Below are positions 15,806-25,837 of a DNA stretch of 64,000 nt, one piece after another; the first letter of the stretch is position 1, and every line of letters starts with the position of its first letter. This stretch comes from an uncultured Selenomonadaceae bacterium. GTDB taxonomy: Bacteria > Bacillota > Negativicutes > Selenomonadales > Selenomonadaceae. The position numbers and the translations under genes are program-made. The stretch spans positions 1 through 64,000 of the forward strand of contig CAJOGX010000006.1 in NCBI GenBank assembly GCA_905234175.1, written 5' to 3'. Under the pieces are notes generated by a model. The model was not told where the DNA came from. It did no database searches and saw nothing but the letters and a program-made list of their open reading frames with translations.

Positions 15806-16885
15806 ATGTTAAAATCCTACGATGTAGATACCCTTCGCCCAGGTATGAAAGTTGGGCGTGACGTTAAAGATTTCAGCGGAAAAATTATTTTGAAGAAAAA
15901 TACCACCCTCGATGCGCAGAAAATCAACAGCCTGATTGGACAGAGCGTCTTTTCAGTTTACATTGACGAGCAGGAGCAGGAGCCGGTTAAAATCGAGGGC
16001 ACGGAACATCTGATAAATTACGAATACCTTGAGTGTTACAAAAACACCTACGACAAAGTTCATGACGTTTACTTCAAAGTTGAGCGCGGCGGCGGAGTTG
16101 ACATTGCGACTTTCGACAAAATTCTCGGCGCAAGGAACATCAACGAGCTTTGCGACGATTCGATAGCCGTCAGCCAGATTCACAACATGACGCGCAACGG
16201 CGATTACACGATTCACCACGCGACCAATGTCGGGATTCTCGCTGGGCTTTTCGCTAAGTGGGTCAAGTATCCAATGGCGAACGTCCGCGAACTTTTCATG
16301 TCGGGCATTCTAACTGAAATTGGCAAGACGAAGGTTCCCAAGGCTATCCTGAACAAAACCGGCAAGCTCGACGACGAGGAACTTGCTACCGTCCGCCGCC
16401 ACGTCGATTACGGCTACGATATGCTGAAAGTTTCCGAGCTGAAAGTTTTCCCCAACGTTTTAATGGGCGTCCTGCACCACCACGAGCGTTGCGACGGCTC
16501 CGGCTACCCCAACCACCTGCGCGCCAGCCAAATCAGCGACTACGGAAAAATTCTCGCCTTCCTCGACATTTACGACGCAATGGCGGCGAACCGTTCCTAC
16601 GCCAAACGCAATTCGCCCTTCGATATTTTCAAGGTGCTTGATAAAGATATTTCCGCCGGCAAACTCGATGCGCGCTTCGGAATTTTGTTCATGAAACACA
16701 TGCGTCAATCTTTCGTCGGCTGCTGGGTTGGCTTGAGCGACGGCTCCCGCGCGAAAATTCTCCTGCTCGATAAAAACAACGTCACCTCTCAGCCTATCGT
16801 TCAGACCGCCAGCGGAAAATTTTTCGACCTCAACAAAATGCCCGACCTCAAGGTTGAAGTTCTGCTCACTGCGCAGGAAGTTTAA
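15806..16885 (+). CDS. HD-GYP domain protein with a substituted HD dyad
   Basis: A 359-aa cytoplasmic protein of the HD-GYP family, whose members usually hydrolyse cyclic di-GMP. The fold signatures are present: H138 in the IHHATNVG helix, H199 in VRRHVDYG, HHHERCDGSGYP at residues 224-235 with the GYP triad, and ILAFLDIYDAM. However, the dyad normally written HDIGK reads Thr170-Glu171-IGK. Two expected metal ligands are therefore changed, and catalysis may be lost or altered. The N-terminal ~125 residues have no recognised sensor domain, and a ~65-residue C-terminal extension follows the HD-GYP core. The ATG has a GGGGGAGCGG ribosome site. The uvrB ATG follows after 3 nt, which ties this protein to the signalling block downstream. 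Confidence 0.88.
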   Translation: MLKSYDVDTLRPGMKVGRDVKDFSGKIILKKNTTLDAQKINSLIGQSVFSVYIDEQEQEPVKIEGTEHLINYEYLECYKNTYDKVHDVYFKVERGGGVDIATFDKILGARNINELCDDSIAVSQIHNMTRNGDYTIHHATNVGILAGLFAKWVKYPMANVRELFMSGILTEIGKTKVPKAILNKTGKLDDEELATVRRHVDYGYDMLKVSELKVFPNVLMGVLHHHERCDGSGYPNHLRASQISDYGKILAFLDIYDAMAANRSYAKRNSPFDIFKVLDKDISAGKLDARFGILFMKHMRQSFVGCWVGLSDGSRAKILLLDKNNVTSQPIVQTASGKFFDLNKMPDLKVEVLLTAQEV

Positions 16886-16888
16886 GCC

Positions 16889-18874
<1,986 letters not shown>

Positions 18875-18907
18875 GAGTCGCAGCAAAAATTTAAGGAGTG
18901 TTTTTTA

Positions 18908-19741
18908 ATGAAAGACGAAGGAATTTTAGCTAAAAGAATTTACGAATCACGCAAAAAAATGGGCGTCACGCAGGAAGTGCTGGCGGATAAGCTGGGGATA
19001 ACGCCGCAGTCGATTTCGCGCTGGGAAAACGGTCAGAGCCGCCCCGATGTTGACATGCTCCCCAGGCTCGCCGCAATTTTCGGCACGACCGTCGACGCAC
19101 TTTTCGGCTACCACGCGGAAAATTTGAAAATCACGCTCTACGAGGAAAGCTATAAAAAAGTCGGCACTTTCTGGGGCGGAAAAATTCGCAGGCTGGCTCG
19201 CGAAGTTCTCGGACTCATGCCGGCGGATAAACCCCGCACGCTTTTGGAAATTGGCTGCGGCGACGGCGAAGCGGCGGTATTTTTCGCGCGCAACGGCTAT
19301 ATCGTCTCGGCTTTCGACATTTCCGAAGCGGCGATAAAAAAATCTGAAGCCCTCGCCCAAAGCGTCGGCGTCGACGTAAATTTTTTCCGCGCAGATTTGC
19401 TGACCTATAAAATTGAATCCAAATTTGATATAATCTATTCCAGCGGCGTCGCGCAGTACGTCCCGCCCGCCGAACGCAAGCGCTTTTTTGAAATGATTCA
19501 GTCGAACACTGCCGTTGGCGGGCTCAACGCCATTAACGCCCTTGTCGATAAGAGTTTCGTTGGCAACGACTCGGATTTGATTTGCGGCGGCAGCCTCTAC
19601 AATTCGGCGGAACTTTTCAGCTACTACGGGCGCAACTGGAAATTTGAAATGATGGACGAGGTTTATTTCGACCGCAACGTTTCCAGCGTCAATCACCAGC
19701 ACTGCCTCGATATCATGATTGCCAGGAAAATCAGCGAATAA
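18908..19741 (+). CDS. XRE-family HTH / SAM-dependent methyltransferase fusion protein
   Basis: A 277-aa two-domain protein. Residues 8-65 form a Cro/C1-type helix-turn-helix (GVTQEVLADKLGITPQSISRWE) of the type that reads operator DNA. After a linker, residues 85-275 form a class I methyltransferase with motif I LLEIGCGDG at 112-120, the acidic strand FDISEAAI, and a YSSGVAQYVP segment. It resembles the TehB/small-molecule methyltransferase group rather than DNA methylases, because no DPPY-type motif is seen. It could be a regulator that senses or modifies a small ligand. The ATG follows TTAAGGAGTG. It is followed after 18 nt by the STAS gene and probably belongs to the same transcript. Confidence 0.85.
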   Translation: MKDEGILAKRIYESRKKMGVTQEVLADKLGITPQSISRWENGQSRPDVDMLPRLAAIFGTTVDALFGYHAENLKITLYEESYKKVGTFWGGKIRRLAREVLGLMPADKPRTLLEIGCGDGEAAVFFARNGYIVSAFDISEAAIKKSEALAQSVGVDVNFFRADLLTYKIESKFDIIYSSGVAQYVPPAERKRFFEMIQSNTAVGGLNAINALVDKSFVGNDSDLICGGSLYNSAELFSYYGRNWKFEMMDEVYFDRNVSSVNHQHCLDIMIARKISE

Positions 19742-19759
19742 ATTTTTGGAGGAATTTTT

Positions 19760-20059
19760 ATGGAAATTACAAAGGAATTGAACGGCACCACTTTGACGCT
19801 CATAATCAGCGGCAGGCTTGACGCGTCAAATGCGCAGGAACTCACCAGCACGCTCAATTCTTCGCTCGACGGCGTTAAAGATTTGATTTTCGACTTCACA
19901 AATCTGAAGTACGTTGCCTCGGCGGGTCTGCGCGCACTTTTAATGGCGCAGAAGCGAATGAACAAACAGGGCAGCATGAAAATCTGTCACGTCGACGAAA
20001 CCGTTATGGAAGTTCTTGAAATGACGGGCTTTGCCGATTTGATGACGATTGAGCCGTGA
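19760..20059 (+). CDS. STAS-domain anti-sigma factor antagonist (RsbV/SpoIIAA-like)
   Basis: A 99-aa single STAS domain. Proteins of this type bind and release an RsbW-like kinase according to phosphorylation of one serine. The candidate phosphorylation site is Ser54 in LKYVASAGLRALLMAQK, aligned with the SSAGLR motif of the family. Start, length and the EITKELNGTTLTLIISGRLD opening are typical. The ATG is preceded by TTGGAGGAATTTTT. The next gene encodes the expected kinase partner only a few bases downstream, and two PP2C phosphatases that could dephosphorylate it follow. Its cellular target pathway is not visible. Confidence 0.92.
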   Translation: MEITKELNGTTLTLIISGRLDASNAQELTSTLNSSLDGVKDLIFDFTNLKYVASAGLRALLMAQKRMNKQGSMKICHVDETVMEVLEMTGFADLMTIEP

Positions 20060-20065
20060 TTGCCG

Positions 20066-20473
20066 ATGGACGAACTGAAACTGGAAGCGACGATTGAAAA
20101 TCTGCCGGAGGTCACTGAATTTGTCACGGCGTCCCTCGAAGAACGGGATTGCTCAATGAAAGTCGTCATGCAAATGGAACTTGTGATTGAAGAAATTTTC
20201 GTGAACGTCGCCAGCTACGCTTACGCGCCGGAAACCGGCATGGTTACCGTTCAAAAATCCTTTGACGAAGAGCCGCGCGCGCTGAATCTTGCGTTTATTG
20301 ACTCCGGCAAGCCGTATAACCCTTTGGAACACAAAGACCCCGATACCAGCCTTGGCGTTGACGAACGCGAAGTTGGCGGGCTTGGAATTTTTCTTATCAA
20401 AAAAAACGTCGACGAGATTAACTACGAGCGCAAAGACGGGCAAAATATTCTCAGCATAAAAAAATTTTTCTGA
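20066..20473 (+). CDS. RsbW/SpoIIAB-like ATP-binding protein (anti-sigma factor or switch kinase)
   Basis: A 135-aa GHKL-type ATPase domain. The N-box is visible in LVIEEIFVNVASYAY, the G1 region in FIDSGKPYNPLEHKDPD and the G2 loop in VGGLGIFLIKKNVDEI. In partner-switching systems such proteins phosphorylate the STAS antagonist and hold a sigma factor or another target. The ATG at 20066 and an in-frame TTG at 20060 are both possible, and neither has a convincing ribosome site. Translation may be coupled to the STAS gene, whose stop codon lies at 20057-20059. A bulged hairpin followed by a T-run at 20486-20530 might attenuate transcription before the phosphatase genes. Confidence 0.88.
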   Translation: MDELKLEATIENLPEVTEFVTASLEERDCSMKVVMQMELVIEEIFVNVASYAYAPETGMVTVQKSFDEEPRALNLAFIDSGKPYNPLEHKDPDTSLGVDEREVGGLGIFLIKKNVDEINYERKDGQNILSIKKFF

Positions 20474-20542
20474 TTAGCAGAGTGCCGCGATGAACTTTGC
20501 AGTTTTATCGGCGGGCATTCTGTCTTTTTTTGCGGAAGGAGT

Positions 20543-22153
20543 GTGGGCGCCATAAAAAGCCTTTGGTTCAAAGTGATACTCAGCGTGGTTCTTGTCATGA
20601 CGGCTTTGAGCGCGCTTCTGATTTACGTCGGCTACCGCGAAATTAGTGACTCAATTGAAAAGCAGTACGAAGAAACCGCCTTCCGTACCGCGCGGACGGC
20701 GCTGAGTTTTATCGACGCGGACAGACTTTCCGACTACAACGACCAGGGCGGCGATTTTTACGAAGAAACCATGAAACTGGACGCGGAGTGGAGTCGGCTT
20801 GTCAATACGCAGACGGCAACTTTCGCCTATGCAATTCAGCCGGACGTCTCGAAAAACTTTACTGAAATTCGTTTCGTGCTGAGTACGATGAATGATACTT
20901 TTCCCTACGAAAGATTTCACAGCGGCCACCTGCGACCGACCAGCAACGAAGAATACCGGCAGGCTTACGAAGATTTGTACAGCCGCAAAAAAATGCGGGC
21001 GACGATTATCCGCGATAACGGCGTGAGCGAGACCGGCGACCACATTACCGTTATGCTCCCGATTAAAAATGTGGCGGGCGAAGTCAAGGGAATTTTGTGC
21101 GTCCAGCGGCAGATGGAAGATTTGAGAATCACGCAGAGATTTTACCTGCGACACATGATAGCGGCGGCGCTGGCGGTACTGATTTTCATGCTGCTGATTC
21201 AGGGCAACCACCTGCGGCTTAATCTGCTCGACCCGCTGAAAAAACTCACCGGCGGCGTGCGCGAAATTTCCGGCGGCAACCTCGAAAAAAAGCTGGACAT
21301 TAGAACCGGCGACGAACTCGAAAAGCTTGCCGGTGCCTTCAACATAATGACTGACGAACTTCAAACCTACATGAAAAATCTTACCGCCGTCACCGCCGAG
21401 AAGGAACGCATTTCCACCGAGCTCAACGTCGCCAAAGAAATTCAGCGCGGTATGCTCCCGCAGGATTTTGACTTCGGGCGCAGTGACTTTGAAATTTTTG
21501 CAACGATGAACGCCGCGCGGGAAGTCGGCGGAGACTTTTACGATTTTTATCTCCTTGACGAAAATCACCTGGCTGTCACCGTGGCTGACGTTTCGGGCAA
21601 AGGCATTCCGGCGTCCCTGTTCATGGTCATTTCCAAAACCGTGCTGAAAAATTTCGCGACGTTTACCACGAGCCCCGACGATTATTCCGCCGTTTTGTCC
21701 TGCGCGAACGATCAGCTCTGTCAGGGCAACGAAGAAATGATGTTCGTCACGGTTTTCTTCGGCGTGCTGGAAATTTCCACCGGCAGATTCATTTACGTCA
21801 ACGGCGGGCACAATCCACCGATTATCTACCGGCACGCGGAAAATCGCTGTGAGTTCCTTGACGTTGAAAAAAATTTCGTGCTCGGCAGTATTGAAGATGT
21901 TCCCTACATTCAGCAGGAAACGCGGCTTGAACAGGGCGATTTATTTTTCGCGTACACCGACGGCGTGAACGAGGCAATGAATGAAAATCACGAGGAATAC
22001 ACTTCCGAGCGGCTGCTGAAGTTCATGAACTCCACGAACTGTGACGCCGATTTGGAAATTTTGCTGGCGGCGGTTCGCGCGGACGTTGCTGAACACGTTG
22101 GCGAAGCTGAGCAGTCGGACGATATTACCATGATGGCGCTGCGCAGAAATTGA
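20543..22153 (+). CDS. Membrane-bound HAMP / SpoIIE-type PP2C serine phosphatase (first copy)
   Basis: A 536-aa integral membrane phosphatase. One membrane segment spans about residues 8-28. A ~170-residue extracytoplasmic sensor region follows, then a second segment near 203-222, a HAMP linker (DPLKKLTGGVREI ... AGAFNIMTDEL), a short helical stretch and a SpoIIE/RsbU PP2C domain from about residue 305. Metal-binding motifs are visible: REVGGDFYDF, VADVSGKGIPASLF, FAYTDGVNEAM and QSDDITMMAL. It should dephosphorylate the STAS protein in response to an outside signal. The GTG start is close behind GGAAGGA and is the least certain point. It is followed directly by a paralogue with nearly the same catalytic domain. 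Confidence 0.9.
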   Translation: MGAIKSLWFKVILSVVLVMTALSALLIYVGYREISDSIEKQYEETAFRTARTALSFIDADRLSDYNDQGGDFYEETMKLDAEWSRLVNTQTATFAYAIQPDVSKNFTEIRFVLSTMNDTFPYERFHSGHLRPTSNEEYRQAYEDLYSRKKMRATIIRDNGVSETGDHITVMLPIKNVAGEVKGILCVQRQMEDLRITQRFYLRHMIAAALAVLIFMLLIQGNHLRLNLLDPLKKLTGGVREISGGNLEKKLDIRTGDELEKLAGAFNIMTDELQTYMKNLTAVTAEKERISTELNVAKEIQRGMLPQDFDFGRSDFEIFATMNAAREVGGDFYDFYLLDENHLAVTVADVSGKGIPASLFMVISKTVLKNFATFTTSPDDYSAVLSCANDQLCQGNEEMMFVTVFFGVLEISTGRFIYVNGGHNPPIIYRHAENRCEFLDVEKNFVLGSIEDVPYIQQETRLEQGDLFFAYTDGVNEAMNENHEEYTSERLLKFMNSTNCDADLEILLAAVRADVAEHVGEAEQSDDITMMALRRN

Positions 22154-22170
22154 CTGCAAAGGAAATTACA

Positions 22171-24369
22171 ATGAAAGAAAAAGTCCTCAGAATCTGGCAA
22201 AATCTGACTTCGCGAAAAATGACAATCCGGCAGAAAATGCTGATTCTGGTTTTGTCGTGCAGTGTGATTTCGATTTTGATTTTGAGCGCGGTAATGCTGT
22301 ACGGAATGCTTGCGATACGCGCCGAAGCGATAGAAACCTGTCAGGAAATTGGGGAAATGGCGGCGACAAGGTCCAGCGCGACGCTGCGGGAGGAAGAGTA
22401 CGCGCATTTGGTTTTTCTCGCGCAGGAAGAGGCCGACAACATAGATTCCGTGCTGAACGAAATAAAATCCTGCGTGGAAATGCTCCAGCGGACGGCGACG
22501 AGAATTTCAAATCAGCCGTGGGAATATTCACCGCGCAGAATTGCTGAGCCGAAACGCGGCGACGGCGGCGATTACATGGCGTGGGTTTTCTATTCGCCGC
22601 TGCTTCTGGACAGGCAGTCGGTACAGGAAGAACTTTCTCTGGCGGCGAACATGCAGGATTTGCTGGTTGAAGTTGCGGCGATTGTTGGCGAGGGCGAAAG
22701 TGCCACAACTTACATTGCCTCGAGCAGCGGGTTTATAATCGAGGCGGATAACGCATTACCGGATTGGTGTTTCCCGAACGATTCTGCGACGGAGCCGGCG
22801 ACTTTCAATTTCATGGAGCGGGAATGGTTCAGGCGCGGCAGAACGGAAGGCAAACTTTTTTTCACGGCTCCCTACTTCGGCGGGCGCGACGGCGGTCTGG
22901 CAATTTCCTGCGCGGCGCCCTACTACCGCAACGGAACTTTCGCCGGCGTCGTCGGGCTTGGCGCTTCGCTCAGCGCTATCAGCCACATCATTTTTAATAT
23001 TGAACTTGACAAACACGGCTCCTGCTTCGTGCTGGACGGGGACGGGCACATTTTATTTTCGCAGGACGAAAGCGGCGTGCTGGCGGCAGATAAAAAACTG
23101 ACGAACGATTTACGCAGGCACGAAAATCAAAATATCGCGCTGATTGCCAAGGAAATGACGAAAGGCTCCGAGGGCATTATTCCGCTGACAATCGACGGCG
23201 AAAATTATTACGTGGCGTTTTCGCCGATAAAAAATATAAACTGGAGTTTCGGCGCGGTTGTCAACGCGTCCGCCGTGACGGAACTTTTGAACGCCAACCG
23301 CGAATTTATCAAGAGCGCGACCCGCGAAGAAGTCGGCGACATCAACAAAAAAATTCGGCTCACGATATTTTTCATGGTCTTCGCCGTGGCGGTTATCGTC
23401 TTAATTGCCAGCGGCGCAGGCTGGTGGCTGTCCAAAAAGTTCACCGAGCCGATTCTGGAGCTGTCGAATAACGTCCGCGAAATTTCCAGCGGCAACTTCG
23501 ACAAAAAAATTTCCATTCAGACCGGCGACGAAATTGAACACCTCGCGACCTGCTTCAACGCCATGACGGGCGAACTTCAGACCTACATGAAAAATCTTAC
23601 CGCCGTCACCGCCGAGCGCGAAAAAATTTCCACAGAGCTCAACGTTGCCAAAGATATTCAGCGCGGAATGCTCCCGCACGATTTTGACTTCAACCGCAGC
23701 GATTTTGAAATTTTCGCGACGATGAACGCGGCGCGGGAAGTCGGCGGAGACTTTTACGATTTTTATCTCCTCGACGAAAATCATCTGGCTGTTACCGTGG
23801 CTGACGTTTCGGGCAAAGGTATTCCGGCGTCTTTGTTCATGGTCATTTCCAAGACCGTGCTGAAAAATTTTGCGACCTTCGCTGCCAGCCCCGACAATTA
23901 CGCGGCGGTTTTGTCCTGCGCGAATAACCAGCTTTGCAAGGGCAACGATGAAATGATGTTCGTCACGGTTTTCTTCGGCGTGCTGGAAATTTCCACCGGC
24001 AGATTCGTTTACGTCAACGGCGGGCACAATCCGCCAGTTATCTACCACCGCGCGGCAAATTCCTGCGAATTTTTGAGCGTTAAGAAAAATTTCGTGCTCG
24101 CCGGTATGGAGAACGTTCAGTTCAAACAGCAGGAAATTAAACTTGAGCACGGCGATTTGATTTTCGCCTACACCGACGGCGTCAACGAGGCGATGAACGA
24201 GGCGCATGAGGAATACACTTCCGCGCGGTTGTTGAAATTCATGAACGGCACCAACTGCGACGCTGACTTGAAAACTTTGCTGGCGGCTGTTCGCGCGGAC
24301 GTTGCAAGCCACGTCGGCAAGGCGGAACAGTCCGACGATATTACCATGCTGGCGCTCCGGCGGAATTAA
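22171..24369 (+). CDS. Membrane-bound dCache-like / HAMP / SpoIIE-type PP2C serine phosphatase (second copy)
   Basis: A 732-aa paralogue of the preceding gene with a much larger sensor. Membrane segments lie near residues 21-44 and 398-420. The ~350-residue extracytoplasmic region resembles a double-Cache domain (WYFxP-like blocks such as MEREWFRRGR and FFTAPYFGG, then AISCAAPYYRNGTFAGVVGLGASL). HAMP and the PP2C domain follow. The catalytic domain repeats the motifs of the first copy almost word for word and the DNA itself is highly similar. The ATG at 22171 has AAAGGA seven bases upstream. An in-frame TTG at 22150 overlapping the previous stop is less likely. Together the pair would feed two different stimuli into one antagonist. 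Confidence 0.9.
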   Translation: MKEKVLRIWQNLTSRKMTIRQKMLILVLSCSVISILILSAVMLYGMLAIRAEAIETCQEIGEMAATRSSATLREEEYAHLVFLAQEEADNIDSVLNEIKSCVEMLQRTATRISNQPWEYSPRRIAEPKRGDGGDYMAWVFYSPLLLDRQSVQEELSLAANMQDLLVEVAAIVGEGESATTYIASSSGFIIEADNALPDWCFPNDSATEPATFNFMEREWFRRGRTEGKLFFTAPYFGGRDGGLAISCAAPYYRNGTFAGVVGLGASLSAISHIIFNIELDKHGSCFVLDGDGHILFSQDESGVLAADKKLTNDLRRHENQNIALIAKEMTKGSEGIIPLTIDGENYYVAFSPIKNINWSFGAVVNASAVTELLNANREFIKSATREEVGDINKKIRLTIFFMVFAVAVIVLIASGAGWWLSKKFTEPILELSNNVREISSGNFDKKISIQTGDEIEHLATCFNAMTGELQTYMKNLTAVTAEREKISTELNVAKDIQRGMLPHDFDFNRSDFEIFATMNAAREVGGDFYDFYLLDENHLAVTVADVSGKGIPASLFMVISKTVLKNFATFAASPDNYAAVLSCANNQLCKGNDEMMFVTVFFGVLEISTGRFVYVNGGHNPPVIYHRAANSCEFLSVKKNFVLAGMENVQFKQQEIKLEHGDLIFAYTDGVNEAMNEAHEEYTSARLLKFMNGTNCDADLKTLLAAVRADVASHVGKAEQSDDITMLALRRN

Positions 24370-24388
24370 AGCGTTTTCAATAAAAAAA

Positions 24389-24491
24389 TCAGCATTTCTT
24401 TCTGGCGCAGAAAGAAACGCTGGCAAAGAAAGACAGGGCCGAATGACGCCATCCAGGCGTCAGTGCGGCCCGCGCCCCATCCATGGGGCGC
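24389..24491 (-). repeat. Three-hairpin element, copy B
   Basis: Read on the minus strand it has the same order as copy A. Hairpin 1 is GCGCCCC (24491-24485) with GGGGCGC (24478-24472) around ATGGAT. Hairpin 2 is TGACGCC/GGCGTCA (24462-24444) inside GGGCCG/CGGCCC. Hairpin 3 lies at 24421-24391. It begins 15 nt after the aldo/keto reductase stop. In hairpin 1 the stem differs from copy A by compensating changes. Confidence 0.85.
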
Positions 24492-24505
24492 TTCCTTTTT
24501 TTCGT

Positions 24506-25687
24506 TTAAAAACTGTTTTTCAAAAGCCAGGTTTCGGCTTTCTTAACGGTCTCGGTAATGTCGTTGCCGTCGCGGTCGACGATTTTGCCTTCAATCCAGC
24601 TTTGACCGGCGGGAATTTTCGCGTCGAGGCGGACGGTTTTGTAGTAGTTGTGTTCGGTGCCGTAAGTCGGGTCGGGCTGGAACATGCAAGAATTGTACGC
24701 GTCGAGAATTTCAGCGACGGGCGCGCCGTTCTTCGCAAGACCTTCGTAGCGGCTGAAGTCAGCGCAGTGCAGGGGGCCGGCTTCCTTAATCAGCGGGACG
24801 GCTTTTTTGAGCGCGGCGAGTTCCTCAGCGTTGAGCGGCGTGAAATCTTTCATGTAGCCAATGTTCTCGCGAACCTGCGCGATTGTGTTCATGCCGGAAA
24901 GCGCGCAGATAACTCCGTCCTGGCTGGCGGCGAATCTAACTGCCCACTGCGCCGGCGACCAGTCTGCGTGAACCGCGCGTAAAACTTTATCGGCGGCTGG
25001 CGCAATATCAGCGAGACTTCCGCCCTTGACCGGCTGCATTGCTACAACTTTCTTGCCGTGCTTGCGAATCGTTTCGTAACAGCGCCGCGACCGCACCCAG
25101 TAGCTGTCCCAGTCGTAGTAGTTCAGCACAATCTGCACGAAATCAACTTCGGGGTGTTCCGTCAAAATTCTGTCCAGCAGTTCCGGCGAATCGTGGAACG
25201 AAAACCCAAGGTTGCGAATGCGCCCAGCCTTTTTCTGCTCCGCCGCGTACTCAAATTCGCCCAGCGGCTTGATATACGGCTCGTACAGGTGATTCTGAAT
25301 GTTGTGCAGGAGATAATAATCAAAGTACTCGACGCCGGAATTTTTCAGCTGCTCCTCGAAAATCTGCGCGACCTGCTCCTTTTTCGTGATTGAAAACGTC
25401 GGCAGTTTCGTCGCAAGAGTAAAGCTGTCGCGCGGGTGCCGCTCAACCAGAATTTTCCGCGCAACGTGCTCGCTCGTGCCGCCAAGGTAAACGTAGCTCG
25501 TGTCGAAGTACGTAAAGCCGCCGCCAATAAATTCGTCAACCATCGCGCAGGCCTTTTCCATGTCGACTTCAAAGCCGTTCGCAACGGCGCCGCCATTCGC
25601 GCGGTTGTTCGGCAGTGAACGCCTGCTGTCGCTGGTTTCGCGTATCGGCAGACGCATTAAGCCGAAGCCCAATTTTTTATCTGACAT
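24506..25687 (-). CDS. Aldo/keto reductase family protein
   Basis: A 393-aa NADPH-dependent oxidoreductase with a TIM-barrel fold. Catalytic residues are visible: D62 and Y67 in FDTSYVYLGG, K94 in ATKLPTF, and H128 in YYLLHNIQ. The family's LGFSFHDSPELL segment is also present. Residues 16-40 form an unusual polar insertion between the first strand and first helix (rich in Arg, Ser, Asn and Gly). The C-terminus lacks the four-cysteine ferredoxin-like tail of some relatives. The ATG follows TGGAGGGATTTTGCA. Substrate is unknown. Hairpin element B lies directly behind the stop codon. Confidence 0.88.
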   Translation of the reverse strand: MSDKKLGFGLMRLPIRETSDSRRSLPNNRANGGAVANGFEVDMEKACAMVDEFIGGGFTYFDTSYVYLGGTSEHVARKILVERHPRDSFTLATKLPTFSITKKEQVAQIFEEQLKNSGVEYFDYYLLHNIQNHLYEPYIKPLGEFEYAAEQKKAGRIRNLGFSFHDSPELLDRILTEHPEVDFVQIVLNYYDWDSYWVRSRRCYETIRKHGKKVVAMQPVKGGSLADIAPAADKVLRAVHADWSPAQWAVRFAASQDGVICALSGMNTIAQVRENIGYMKDFTPLNAEELAALKKAVPLIKEAGPLHCADFSRYEGLAKNGAPVAEILDAYNSCMFQPDPTYGTEHNYYKTVRLDAKIPAGQSWIEGKIVDRDGNDITETVKKAETWLLKNSF

Positions 25688-25719
25688 TGCAAAATCCCTC
25701 CAAAAAATTTTTTCAAGTT

Positions 25720-25750
25720 ATTATACACCAGCAATGAGAATTTCTGTCAA
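25720..25750 (-). promoter_or_regulatory. Promoter of the aldo/keto reductase gene
   Basis: On the minus strand a perfect TTGACA (25750-25745) and a perfect TATAAT (25725-25720) are separated by 19 nt, two more than the optimum. Confidence 0.6.
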
Positions 25751-25778
25751 GGCGGCGGGAAATTTTTTGGGCGCGAAT

Positions 25779-25807
25779 TAGACTTTTTCTGCAGAAAATG
25801 TTATAAT
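25779..25807 (+). promoter_or_regulatory. gyrA: Promoter of gyrA
   Basis: TAGACT at 25779-25784 and the extended -10 TGTTATAAT at 25799-25807 are spaced by 17 nt. The GTG start is 31 nt further on. Global control by supercoiling is known for gyrase genes but cannot be read here. Confidence 0.6.
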
Positions 25808-25837
25808 CTGGTGGCAAATTTTAAATGAGGTGAGAAT

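Noticed and set aside
20486..20530. Terminator between the RsbW-like gene and the first phosphatase
   Set aside because: The stem is short and bulged and the T-run starts eight bases after it. Kept only as a remark in the gene entry.
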